From Bacteroidota bacterium (lineage in GTDB: Bacteria > Bacteroidota > Bacteroidia > Bacteroidales > F082): DNA of 64,000 nt. The notes beneath the pieces are model-generated. The model worked only from the letters and a program-made list of their open reading frames with translations, searched no databases and was not told the origin of the DNA. Position 1 is the first letter of the stretch, and the number at the start of each line of letters is the position of its first letter. A program made the position numbers and the translations under genes. The stretch spans positions 1 to 64,000 of the forward strand of contig JAHIUX010000009.1 in the NCBI GenBank assembly GCA_018816765.1. Direction: 5' to 3'. This document shows, piece by piece, positions 31,957 to 40,965 of the stretch.

Positions 31957-34668
31957 ATGAAAAAAGTGTTACCATTTTGGATCGTTATGATCCTTAGCGT
32001 ACTGTTTGTTCTACCAACCCAACTAAGTGCCCAGGAATTGAAAATGATCAGGGGCATCGTACGGGATAAACAAACAAAAGAAGTCCTTCCCGGAACGAAT
32101 ATTCAGATAAAAGGCACGACAACCGGCACAGTCAGTGGTATCGACGGTACTTTTGAACTGGCGGCTCCTGCAAAAGGGACAGCGGTGCTCATGTTTTCAT
32201 ACATAGGCTATGCAAGCCAGGCTATCGTTTGGCATAAAGAAGCGAAGCTTGAAGTTATGCTTGAATCGGCATCACTGCCAGGGACAGAGGTTGTGATAAG
32301 TGCCTCGCGCCTCAACCAGGAAATTCGTCAGGCCCCGATTGCAATTCAAAAACTTAATGCGCAACAGATCAACAATTCCGCTTCAGGCGATTATTTCAAC
32401 AGCCTTTCCAACCTGCGCGATGTTGAAATCATTAGCAACAGCATTGGTTTTGGCGCCTTCAACACCCGCGGGTTTAATTCAACCTCTCCTTTACGGGTGG
32501 TTCAACTGATTGATGGTGTTGATAATCAGCTGCCCACAATCAATATTGCCACAGGCAATATGTTTGGCATTTCCGATATTGATATCGAGAACCTCGAAAT
32601 TATTTCAGGACCTGCTTCCGCGCTTTATGGTGCCAATGCCATGCAGGGCGTGATCAGCTACACCAGCAAGTCTGCCTATACCAAGCAAGGTGTTTCAGCC
32701 GAAATCAAAGGCGGTAGCCGCGATTATATGTCGGGACAGTTTCGTTTTGCCGATACCTATGGCAAGCAAAAAAGGCTGGGAATTAAATTGACAGCTTCAC
32801 ATATGAATGCAAGCGACTGGGTCGCCGATGATCCTGTTGCCAATCGCTATGGCAAACAACCATCACCGCCACAAAACCTGACCCAGTTGATCGAAAGCAA
32901 ATCACAGGCAGGCAATGTGTTTGAGCAATTTATGAGTTATTCGCTCAATAACTCGTTGGTACTGCCAGGCAAGAAACAATTCCTCATGCCCGGATTTATG
33001 GAGTCCACATTGTGGGATGGCAAGGTAAACAACACCAAGTTCTCGGGCACCCTGAACTACAAGCTCACCGAAGACCTTACTGCAACATACAATTACCGCT
33101 ATTCAGAGGGTAAAAGTGTGTATATGGGCAACAACCGCGCTCCCCTTGACGGGTTTAACCAACAGTTGCATTACATTGGCCTGAACAGCAAACATTATCA
33201 GTTCAAGGCCTACCGGTCAAGCGACGACACAAAAAACACCTATGCCATGAACGCCACCGGCACCTTGCTCGGATTTGCCAGTCTGCCATCGGTCACCGGC
33301 TATTGGTCTGATGCTTACGTAAATGAGCTGAATACCTTGACCAATAATTTTGCCCTTGAGGCAACTCAAGCAATGGTTGATCAGGCAAACCAGGCGGCTT
33401 TAACAGAAAGCAACAACGGTTGGCTTGTGCCGGGAACAGCGGCCTTTAACACTGCCATCGAGAAAATCAAATCACAATCACCTCCTGTTGGCTCGCGTTT
33501 TGCCAGCAAAACTGTACTTTATCACACCGAATTTGATTATAACCGTTCTTACCGGATGTATGATTTCAATTTTGGCGTTTCCTATCGCTATATGTCGCCT
33601 GAGTCAAAAGGAACAACCTTCATGGACACCCTACAACAAGACGGCAGTTACCGTAAAATCAAGATGAATGAGTATGCAGGCTATTTGCAGGGCATTGCCA
33701 ACTTACCCGGAAACCACTGGAAGGTCCTGGCATCGGTGCGTCTCGATAAGAACGAGTATTATGCTGCACAGTTCTCACCCAGGCTTGCACTCACCTATCA
33801 GACCGGCGAACAGCATTTCAGGCTTTCGGCACAGTCGGCATTCCGCAGCCCGACGCTCACCGATTTATTTCAATACCTGAATAAAGGCACTGAGATTACC
33901 CTTGGCAATGCAAACGGCGTTGGAAATTTGTACACCTATAGCTCAGTGGTCGCTTTCCAAAATGGCGGATCGGCCGATCCCGGCTTATTGAAAACAACCT
34001 ACGTTGATGCGGTTAAACCTGAGCAATTGCAAAGCCTTGAACTCGGTTACAGCGGAACATGGTTCAAAAGCCTGATCACTGACTTCAGTATTTACTACAA
34101 TAATTACCGCAATTTCATCGTCTATCAGCAGGTTGTTCAGCCAAAATCGGGCACAGCTGGCGAAGCAAGCGGCGTAGCCGATATCGCCTCGCGCAATTAT
34201 CAGCGTTATGCCGTTGCCACAAACAGCAAAACTGATGTCAGCAGCCTTGGATTCAGCGCAGGACTGGGTTATTATGTTACGCCTAAAATAAAGGCATATT
34301 TCAACTATACCTATGCCAGCATTGATTCCAGCGGAATAGCCAAGGATCAGATTCCAGGCTTCAATACACCAAAGCACAAGGTTAACCTTGGCGTGGGCGG
34401 GCAGGAAGTGATTAAACAGCTTGGTTTCAATGTGAATTTCAGGTATGTCGACAGCTATTACTGGGAAAGTGTTTTTGCCAGCGGTCCTGTTCCATCCTAC
34501 AACACACTTGATGTACAGCTGAATTATGTTTTCCCGAAACTCTATTCAACCTTGAAAGTTGGCGGGGCAAATGTGTTCAACAACAAGTATATTCAGGCTT
34601 ACGGCATGCCGCAGATCGGCGCATTTTATTATGCCAGCTGGACTTTTGACCTTGACTTTAAGCACTAG
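31957..34668 (+). CDS. TonB-dependent receptor with carboxypeptidase-like N-terminal domain
   Basis: The 903-residue outer-membrane receptor has a signal peptide (cleavage near LSAQ). Next comes a carboxypeptidase-regulatory-like domain (about 30-110; IRGIVRDKQTKEVLPGTNIQIKG), then a plug domain (about 125-240; NSIGFGAFNTRGF and GPASALYGANAMQGVI), and a 22-strand barrel to the aromatic-rich end (FYYASWTFDLDFKH). It lacks a SusD-like partner, so it is a Cir/FhuA-type rather than SusC-type receptor. It is cotranscribed with the preceding type 1 binding lipoprotein. It ends two bases from the convergent acyltransferase gene. Confidence 0.94.
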   Translation: MKKVLPFWIVMILSVLFVLPTQLSAQELKMIRGIVRDKQTKEVLPGTNIQIKGTTTGTVSGIDGTFELAAPAKGTAVLMFSYIGYASQAIVWHKEAKLEVMLESASLPGTEVVISASRLNQEIRQAPIAIQKLNAQQINNSASGDYFNSLSNLRDVEIISNSIGFGAFNTRGFNSTSPLRVVQLIDGVDNQLPTINIATGNMFGISDIDIENLEIISGPASALYGANAMQGVISYTSKSAYTKQGVSAEIKGGSRDYMSGQFRFADTYGKQKRLGIKLTASHMNASDWVADDPVANRYGKQPSPPQNLTQLIESKSQAGNVFEQFMSYSLNNSLVLPGKKQFLMPGFMESTLWDGKVNNTKFSGTLNYKLTEDLTATYNYRYSEGKSVYMGNNRAPLDGFNQQLHYIGLNSKHYQFKAYRSSDDTKNTYAMNATGTLLGFASLPSVTGYWSDAYVNELNTLTNNFALEATQAMVDQANQAALTESNNGWLVPGTAAFNTAIEKIKSQSPPVGSRFASKTVLYHTEFDYNRSYRMYDFNFGVSYRYMSPESKGTTFMDTLQQDGSYRKIKMNEYAGYLQGIANLPGNHWKVLASVRLDKNEYYAAQFSPRLALTYQTGEQHFRLSAQSAFRSPTLTDLFQYLNKGTEITLGNANGVGNLYTYSSVVAFQNGGSADPGLLKTTYVDAVKPEQLQSLELGYSGTWFKSLITDFSIYYNNYRNFIVYQQVVQPKSGTAGEASGVADIASRNYQRYAVATNSKTDVSSLGFSAGLGYYVTPKIKAYFNYTYASIDSSGIAKDQIPGFNTPKHKVNLGVGGQEVIKQLGFNVNFRYVDSYYWESVFASGPVPSYNTLDVQLNYVFPKLYSTLKVGGANVFNNKYIQAYGMPQIGAFYYASWTFDLDFKH

Positions 34669-34669
34669 T

Positions 34670-35614
34670 CTAATCGTCTTCTTCCGGCGTTTCTGCTGAA
34701 ACGACCATTTGTCGGATAAACTTTTCAGTGAAACCCCAGTTCAAATGCTGGGGTTCATTTTTCCATAACATTGACAGCATCTCAATATACTGGCTGAGCA
34801 GCAGCATGACACGGTCCTGGTGATTCATGGCTTCGTCGCCTGAATTGAGCGGAGGGTAAATTTCGACACGGATATTTCCTTTCACATCAAGCCTGGCGAT
34901 CATAGGAACCACCGCAGCTCCCGTACTCAGTGCAAGTTCGGCAAAGCTTGGTCTGAATCCCCTGACCTTACCAACAAACTCGAAATTGATGCTCGATTTG
35001 CCATGATAGCCATCTCCCAAAAGATGCACAATGCCACCGTCCTTGAGTGATTGACGTGCCTTGAACAGCAGGCGGATTAACTCTTCGTTCGATTGGTCTT
35101 TAAACTTCAGCAAGGCAGGCTCATGTTCCTTTTTAATGCCTTTTACCTTAATTGAGTTAGCGCCCTTTTCGCGCACCACGGTGGCGATTTCAGGATATTT
35201 CATGCGCGAAAACACCGTAAGTGCGATTTCTGAAAAACCAAAATGGCTGTTCAGCAAAACCACACCCTTCTTTGCTGCAAGGGCATCATCGAGGTGTTGT
35301 TTTCCGACCACTTTCACACGCCTGAAGAACGCCTTGTCGGACAGGTAGGACAAGCTTGCTGAGCGCCATCCCTTTTGAAAGTTAAGTGTAAATGTTTCAG
35401 GAAATATGCGGTCAATATCTGTGATATCTGCTTGTTGGGCAAATTCGCGCAATACGAGCTCGCGGTGCCTGAAATATTCATTCCTGGCAAAATCAGTCCG
35501 GGTAAACCACCTGATCAGTCTGCTACCGACCGAATAGGGTATTATGAGGCTACCTTTTTCCGTTTCAAAGAAACTCCCAATCCGATCGACCCTGTTTTTA
35601 GTCAGTATTTTCAT
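34670..35614 (-). CDS. LpxL/HtrB-like acyltransferase
   Basis: The 314-residue protein belongs to the lysophospholipid/lipid A late acyltransferase superfamily. The catalytic dyad H-x4-E is seen in NSHFGFSE (His124, Glu129). The second conserved block is GGIVHLLGDG, and a later block is LALSTGAAVVPMIARL. Family members transfer acyl chains from acyl-ACP to glycolipids. It is the last gene of the seven-gene operon and follows the adenylation-carrier protein after one base, which suggests that the loaded carrier is its donor. N-terminal hydrophobicity is weak, so membrane association would be peripheral. Confidence 0.85.
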   Translation of the reverse strand: MKILTKNRVDRIGSFFETEKGSLIIPYSVGSRLIRWFTRTDFARNEYFRHRELVLREFAQQADITDIDRIFPETFTLNFQKGWRSASLSYLSDKAFFRRVKVVGKQHLDDALAAKKGVVLLNSHFGFSEIALTVFSRMKYPEIATVVREKGANSIKVKGIKKEHEPALLKFKDQSNEELIRLLFKARQSLKDGGIVHLLGDGYHGKSSINFEFVGKVRGFRPSFAELALSTGAAVVPMIARLDVKGNIRVEIYPPLNSGDEAMNHQDRVMLLLSQYIEMLSMLWKNEPQHLNWGFTEKFIRQMVVSAETPEEDD

Positions 35615-35615
35615 T

Positions 35616-37397
35616 TTAGTTCTCGTCTAGCCAGGCAGCAATCCGTTTTATAGTCGGTGCCGCCAGGATCAGGTCAATATTGAGTTTTTTACCAAATGAC
35701 TTTTCAACTTCATCAAGGGCTACAAACAGCTTAAGCGAGTCTTTGGCCAGTTGAATGATGCTGTGGTCACAACCAACCGGGTACACATCGAGGATCCGGC
35801 TGATGATTTCGGCAAGTTTAATTTCAGTAGGGCTCACAGGAGCTATCAGCTCATTCACTTTCTCAATGGCATTCCAGTCAGGATCAGGGATTTGTTTGAA
35901 ATCAATTTTGCCGTTGTAGGACTTGGGTAAGGCTTCAAGCTGCACAACGAAAGACGGAACCATATAATCCGGCAACATCCGTAATACGGCAATTTTTATC
36001 CTGGCTTCATCAAACTTATGTCCTTCGTTAATGACAACATAAGCTACCAGGTGCTTGCTGCCCATCGAATTTTCTTTTGGCAGTACGGCCACTTCGCGGG
36101 TTTCCGGGAGTTCCAGCAGCACACTTTCGATCTCACGCAAATCAATGCGGTAACCGCGCAATTTGACCATATTGTCTTTCCGTCCTACCATAATGAGTGC
36201 GCCATCGGGCTGCCTGTAACCCATATCACTGCTGCGAAAAACAGCTAGCTCTGGCTCCCCTTCGGCAGCCATGAACGCCCCGTTTCCCTGATTCGACTCG
36301 CCCCAATAGCCACCCGCCATATAGGCGGATTTGAGCCACAGTTCACCAATTTTTCCTTGCTGGCAAGGGTTTCCCGATTCATCCATCACCATCGTCTGCA
36401 CGCCTTCTACATCCCAGCCAATCGGAATGCTGTTTGAAACCAGCAAGTCGCCTTTTTTTATCGGGAATGCACAGGTCAGGTAGGCTTCCGTTGAGGCCAG
36501 CATATGATACACAATAGATTGATCAGTAAGGTGTGGTAACAGCTTTTCAACATCAGCCCTGAACAGGCTTTCACCGCCCGACATGACAACCCTTAAATCG
36601 GGGAAACTGTGGCTGTTATTCAGGGTAGCGGTAAAATTTCTCAGTATTGAAGGGATCATCAGCGCCACCGAAATCTTCTGTGAGGTCAACCAGTTTCGGA
36701 AGGCCGAAAGCGATTCCCTTTTAAGGTTAAAGAGCACTAAAGCCGCACCATTCATCAGGGCGCCCAGCATGGGCATGCCGTGGGCCGAAAAGCTGATCGA
36801 TACAAAATAACCTACGCGATCATGGTGATCAATGGAAGCGAGTTTGCTGAAACGCCAGGCAAAATGACTCAGCGAACGATGGGTGTACCAGCTTCCTTTA
36901 GGCAAGCCGGTAGAACCTGAGGTGTAGATGATGGCACACAGGTCATTGGCGTCCGGAATTAATAACTGTTTAACTGTCTGATTTTCTATAACTTCAGCAT
37001 TGATGACCGGGATTTCGCTATTCAGCACTTTCGCCTGTGCCAGGTTTTTTGTGTTTGAAACAATGGCCGAAACGCCGGCATCATTAAGGATATACAAAAG
37101 CCTGTCAGCGGGATAGGCGGTATCGAGTGCAACGTAAGCACATCCCGCCTTGATGATGCCAAATATACCGACAAACTGCATGATGCTATGTTCGATGAAA
37201 AGGGCTATTCTGGTACCTTTCTTTGGCTGTAGTCCGGCAATCTGTCCGGCGACCTGATCTGAGAGCCGGTTAAATTCAGCATAGCTGAGCTGGTCGTTAT
37301 GGTCAATTATAGCTGGCCGGTAAGGAAAATCGGAAGCCATTTTATGCAACTGTTGCACCAATGTTGGTCCGGGCCATGCGTTAAAATCTTGATACAT
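35616..37397 (-). CDS. NRPS-like adenylation domain fused to an acyl carrier domain
   Basis: The 593-residue protein has an adenylation domain (about 1-505): A2 KAGCAYVALDTAYPADR, A3 CAIIYTSGSTGLPKGSW, a GGES segment, A7 FRSSDMGYRQPDG, A8 GRKDNMVKLRGYRIDLREIE and A10 NGKID. A carrier domain (about 520-593) follows, with phosphopantetheine Ser554 in KDSLKLF. By eye the A4 FDxS is FSAH here, so the Asp that holds an alpha-amino group in amino-acid-activating domains is Ser; the substrate may be a non-amino acid. No condensation or thioesterase domain is present. Start at 37397 follows the upstream stop by 16 bases. Next comes the LpxL-like gene. Confidence 0.88.
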   Translation of the reverse strand: MYQDFNAWPGPTLVQQLHKMASDFPYRPAIIDHNDQLSYAEFNRLSDQVAGQIAGLQPKKGTRIALFIEHSIMQFVGIFGIIKAGCAYVALDTAYPADRLLYILNDAGVSAIVSNTKNLAQAKVLNSEIPVINAEVIENQTVKQLLIPDANDLCAIIYTSGSTGLPKGSWYTHRSLSHFAWRFSKLASIDHHDRVGYFVSISFSAHGMPMLGALMNGAALVLFNLKRESLSAFRNWLTSQKISVALMIPSILRNFTATLNNSHSFPDLRVVMSGGESLFRADVEKLLPHLTDQSIVYHMLASTEAYLTCAFPIKKGDLLVSNSIPIGWDVEGVQTMVMDESGNPCQQGKIGELWLKSAYMAGGYWGESNQGNGAFMAAEGEPELAVFRSSDMGYRQPDGALIMVGRKDNMVKLRGYRIDLREIESVLLELPETREVAVLPKENSMGSKHLVAYVVINEGHKFDEARIKIAVLRMLPDYMVPSFVVQLEALPKSYNGKIDFKQIPDPDWNAIEKVNELIAPVSPTEIKLAEIISRILDVYPVGCDHSIIQLAKDSLKLFVALDEVEKSFGKKLNIDLILAAPTIKRIAAWLDEN

Positions 37398-37413
37398 ATA
37401 GGGGTGCTTCTTT

Positions 37414-39561
37414 CTATTCGTTACTGGATGAGATGACTTTTTCATAAACCTGCAACGTTTCAATGGCGGCTTTGCGCCACGAAAAGTCAAGCGATCGCTT
37501 CAATGCTTTGCGACCAAGCGATTCACGCAAGGCAGGGTTTGCATAAATCTGTTCAAATTTCGTCATTATTTCCTCAATATCGTCCGGGTTAGCCGATAAA
37601 CCACCATCAGCAATAATTTCGGGCAATGATGACCTGTTGCTGTAAATTACCGGTGTTCCGCAGCTCATCGCTTCAAGCGGTGGAAGTCCAAATCCTTCAT
37701 AAAAGGAAAGGTAGGTCAATGCAAGTGCCTCAGAATAAAGGGCAGCAAGGTCACCATCATCTATAAAGCCTGTAAAAAACACCCTGTCGGTAAACAGTTT
37801 ATTCTGAACAAAAAGTTTGTTGGTCATCCAGCCTTTTTTTCCGGCAATGACGAGGTTGAGGTGAAGCCCTTCATGTTTTGTTGCCAGCCTGAGAAAGGCC
37901 TGAATGGTGTTTCCAAGGTTTTTTCGTGGCTCAATTGTCGACAGGCTCAACAAATATGGAATTCCGTCGGGAATGCCATATTTCTCTTTTATTTTCCGTG
38001 TTTCATCGCGGTTAATCCGAAAGCTGAACTTCTCCCTGTCGGCGGCTTCATGCACCATATGCACATGGTATTCGGGCAGCTTGAGTTCTTTTTGGGTATC
38101 GTGCAGGGTTGAAGCGGAAACTGCCAGCACATGGGCCTTACGCTGACTGATAAATTTCAGGCCCTGTTCAGCATTAGAGATATTGATGGCAGTGTGATGC
38201 TCAGGAAAAAGCCGGTGTGTAAAATCGTGTATGGTCACCAGAAGGGGTCGCGCTGTTTTGCGAAATGAGAAGAAATGTTGCTGCAATGGCAGGTGAATCA
38301 GGTCATACCGGTTAAACTGTAACGTGAGCCTGTTCAGCCTTTTGTTGTCGCGCATCCTGAAAAGGAGGCGAAGAATAAAGGCACTGATTTTTTTAACCGT
38401 GTCAATCACAAAGTCGATCAGGCCAAAGGCTGCTTTCTTTATGCCGTCATATAGCTTATGGAATACGAGGATGTTGTGGCTGATCAGGTAGCTGACCCAG
38501 CGGTCTGGAATCATTTCAAGCAAGGCAAACTCGAAGCGCTGAAAAAGGCTGCGCTTTTCGGCAGGTGTCTGGCTGCCCTTTGCTGTTTGCTCCGGCATTG
38601 AAAAATCATGATTCAGGGCTTGGTTAAACTCCTTAAGCGGAACTAATCTTCCTGACATAAACAGGTCAAAATGCCATCGGGCATCCGGATTTTGTTCAAT
38701 TTTATTGAATTGCTTTAACAATTCCGACTGATACCTTTTGACGCCATCATTGTCGTGGTGAACCATTTTTTCAGCTTCCAGCAACACCTTCATCTTTCGC
38801 TCATGACTGGGGAGTTTCTGTCCAAGTTTTAGCGCCACATCAAAATCGAAGTCGGGGTTCAGCGAGATAATATTGCCATCGCGGCCATACCCCAGGTGTT
38901 CCATCACTTCGCCGTGATAGCTCCAGAAGAGGTCGTGCATTTCGTCTGACATTTCGTCTCTCCAGCCTCCTGCTTTCCCTTTTCTGAAATTTTTCGCTGA
39001 TAAGGCGAGCATTTCTTCTTCGCTCAGTCCGCGTCCTTTTCCGCTTCCATACTCTGCAACGCCTGCTTTCATTTTATTGAAACCCGGCAGCTTGCTGGCG
39101 TCAGGCGCGGGCAGATGCATGATGGCGCGCAGCCGTTCAGCGCATGCAAGGGGGTCGGCCAGCAGGTCCTCGTATCGGATGATGATGTCGGCCCTATCGA
39201 TCCATTCGAGCACATTGCGCGACCATCCACCGAAAAAGCTCCCTTTTTCAGCAATAATGGCAGCTTTAAGGTTTTCGTGAAAATCGGAACCCGGAGCCAC
39301 AATATCCTTGCGGTGATGTGCCAGCGAAACCATAGTATCTCTTCCATCCCTGATAATATACACTGCCTTGATGTCAGGATCGGCCGGAACCAGTTGTGAC
39401 GGCAATAAATGGGTTTTTACACAGGGAAAAGCTGCATAATCCTTGTCGAGGAAATAATCTGCATCCTGATGATAGGTGCTCGATTTCAAGCCATACACTT
39501 CGTAAAGTATGTTCCTGAAAAAGGTATTACCCGAACGTGGAAATGAGGCTAACCAAATCAT
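37414..39561 (-). CDS. Fusion of sulfotransferase and GT4 glycosyltransferase
   Basis: The 715-residue protein has an N-terminal sulfotransferase domain (about 1-235) with PAPS 5'-phosphosulfate loop SFPRSGNTF (6-14) and 3'-phosphate motif IRDGRDTMVS (about 71-80). A predicted-helical linker (about 235-350) follows. The C-terminal GT4 domain (about 390-715) has SLSTIEPRKNLGNTIQAF, VIAGKKGW and the E-x7-E motif YEGFGLPPLEAMSCGTPVI. The start ATG overlaps the upstream stop as ATGA. Together the domains suggest coupled sugar transfer and sulfation of the same glycan. A sequencing frameshift cannot explain the fusion, since one frame covers both domains. Confidence 0.9.
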   Translation of the reverse strand: MIWLASFPRSGNTFFRNILYEVYGLKSSTYHQDADYFLDKDYAAFPCVKTHLLPSQLVPADPDIKAVYIIRDGRDTMVSLAHHRKDIVAPGSDFHENLKAAIIAEKGSFFGGWSRNVLEWIDRADIIIRYEDLLADPLACAERLRAIMHLPAPDASKLPGFNKMKAGVAEYGSGKGRGLSEEEMLALSAKNFRKGKAGGWRDEMSDEMHDLFWSYHGEVMEHLGYGRDGNIISLNPDFDFDVALKLGQKLPSHERKMKVLLEAEKMVHHDNDGVKRYQSELLKQFNKIEQNPDARWHFDLFMSGRLVPLKEFNQALNHDFSMPEQTAKGSQTPAEKRSLFQRFEFALLEMIPDRWVSYLISHNILVFHKLYDGIKKAAFGLIDFVIDTVKKISAFILRLLFRMRDNKRLNRLTLQFNRYDLIHLPLQQHFFSFRKTARPLLVTIHDFTHRLFPEHHTAINISNAEQGLKFISQRKAHVLAVSASTLHDTQKELKLPEYHVHMVHEAADREKFSFRINRDETRKIKEKYGIPDGIPYLLSLSTIEPRKNLGNTIQAFLRLATKHEGLHLNLVIAGKKGWMTNKLFVQNKLFTDRVFFTGFIDDGDLAALYSEALALTYLSFYEGFGLPPLEAMSCGTPVIYSNRSSLPEIIADGGLSANPDDIEEIMTKFEQIYANPALRESLGRKALKRSLDFSWRKAAIETLQVYEKVISSSNE

Positions 39562-40268
39562 ATGGCTGCAATGTTTAAGTTTCGGGTGCGCCATTCAATG
39601 GCTTCTGCATATAGCCTGTAATCGTCGCTGTTAAGCTCCCTGATTTCGGCAAGTACTTCAGGATCGACCATCGGACGGGCTGATGTTACATTGTGTTTAA
39701 GGTTCGGATAGCTGTTCCAACCTAAGATGCCGGCAAGCCGTTTAAGGTCTGCTTCATAAGTTTCCTGTAACCCAATAAATGCAAATTGGTTAAGGTCCAT
39801 CCCGGCCAGGAACTTACTCATTCGGTTCCGGTTGATTTCATCGCGCGAAAATTCGATCAGCGAGCGCTGCATCTTGGCCAGGATATTGAGGCCTTTGCGC
39901 TCCTCATCCAGCTCTTCGCGCAGGCGTTCCGACAAATAGAAATAATTTGAAAGGACCCGCTGCGAGGGCTCTCTGAGCCAGGTTATCCATTTTGCCGAGG
40001 GTGGAACATTGACCTGCTCTACCAGGTCGAGGTAATGAAAATGTCCGTGAATGCCTTTGATGTTTTCGGGGAGCCTGTCCCTTTCGAAAGGCTTGCTTTC
40101 GATGTCGATCTTCCTGGTTTTAATTTTTATGTCGAAGCGCACGATATTTTCTTGGCCATACACAGCCTTAAGGATGTTACGAAAAGAGGTGCCCGCTGTT
40201 TTTGGTATGTGGAGTGATACCAACTCCAGGTTGCCGGCTTTTACGCGTTTATCTTTTGAAAATAGCAT
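39558..40268 (-). CDS. Sulfotransferase (family 2-like)
   Basis: The 236-residue protein carries the PAPS-binding motifs of the heparan/chondroitin-type sulfotransferase family: 5'-PSB LHIPKTAGTSFRNIL near residue 20 and 3'-PB WLREPSQRVLSNYFYL near 97. It ends in a helical segment typical of the family. It has no signal peptide or TM, so it acts in the cytoplasm on a precursor. It is the second of three sulfotransferase modules in this operon; its end overlaps the next gene by four bases (ATGA). Confidence 0.92.
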   Translation of the reverse strand: MLFSKDKRVKAGNLELVSLHIPKTAGTSFRNILKAVYGQENIVRFDIKIKTRKIDIESKPFERDRLPENIKGIHGHFHYLDLVEQVNVPPSAKWITWLREPSQRVLSNYFYLSERLREELDEERKGLNILAKMQRSLIEFSRDEINRNRMSKFLAGMDLNQFAFIGLQETYEADLKRLAGILGWNSYPNLKHNVTSARPMVDPEVLAEIRELNSDDYRLYAEAIEWRTRNLNIAAI

Positions 40269-40272
40269 GGTC

Positions 40273-40959
40273 TTATTTTAATGATTTTTGTTCCCAGTAG
40301 CCTTTCCTTTTTAACTCCTCAGCCTCAGCAAAAAGCGCCATGTCCAGTGCGTTGATCCGCGCTATCTCAGACCGCATTTCCTGTGTGATCTGCCCGAATG
40401 ATGTAGGATAGAATATGTTATCGTTTTCATAGCTACGTTGATTTACCGCTTCAATCAGCAATGGTTTCTCCCAGTTTAACAGCTTCGCCAAGGCAATGAC
40501 ATCTTGTTGAAAATTTTCCTGAAACCCAACAAAATCAAGCTTTTCAAGAGATATCCCTTCGAGATAAGTGCACATTTTATTGTGGATGCTGTCTTCAGCA
40601 TAGTCCATCAGGCTGTAGTTTTTTTTGAAGGCATGCGGATGATCCGGCCGGCCATTGATGGCGCGATGCATAAAGTAATAATTCGAAATCACCCTGTCGA
40701 CAGGTTGCCGCAGCCAGCAAATCAGCCTTGGCTGATTTTGCTGATATATCCTGCTGATATGGCTGAAGTAAAGATGTCCGTGAACAACAGTCGTTTCACT
40801 TGCAAAGTCGGCAGAATCAAGTTGTCGCTCGATGCCATCAGGAAAATAATGGATGCGCTTGAACCTGTGATCAAGCTGGGATCCATATTCCCGGCCAAGC
40901 AAGCCAAAAAAGGCAGTGCCTGCAGTTTTGGCAATATGCAGTGAAATCAGTTTGATCAT
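40273..40959 (-). CDS. Sulfotransferase (family 2-like)
   Basis: The 228-residue protein has 5'-PSB LHIAKTAGTAFFGLL (about 7-21) and 3'-PB WLRQPVDRVISNYYFM (about 85-100). It is clearly paralogous to the next gene in motif spacing and in shared segments such as GHLYFSHI and a C-terminal EIARINALDMALFAEA. It starts 6 bases after the ATPase stop and ends 4 bases before the next gene. Three PAPS-dependent modules in one operon suggest several sulfated positions on one product. Cytoplasmic. Confidence 0.92.
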   Translation of the reverse strand: MIKLISLHIAKTAGTAFFGLLGREYGSQLDHRFKRIHYFPDGIERQLDSADFASETTVVHGHLYFSHISRIYQQNQPRLICWLRQPVDRVISNYYFMHRAINGRPDHPHAFKKNYSLMDYAEDSIHNKMCTYLEGISLEKLDFVGFQENFQQDVIALAKLLNWEKPLLIEAVNQRSYENDNIFYPTSFGQITQEMRSEIARINALDMALFAEAEELKRKGYWEQKSLK

Positions 40960-40965
40960 AATCGG

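Noticed and set aside
34670-37397. Non-ribosomal peptide synthetase cluster
   Set aside because: There is a single adenylation-carrier protein with no condensation or thioesterase domain, and its neighbours are sulfotransferases and an exporter.
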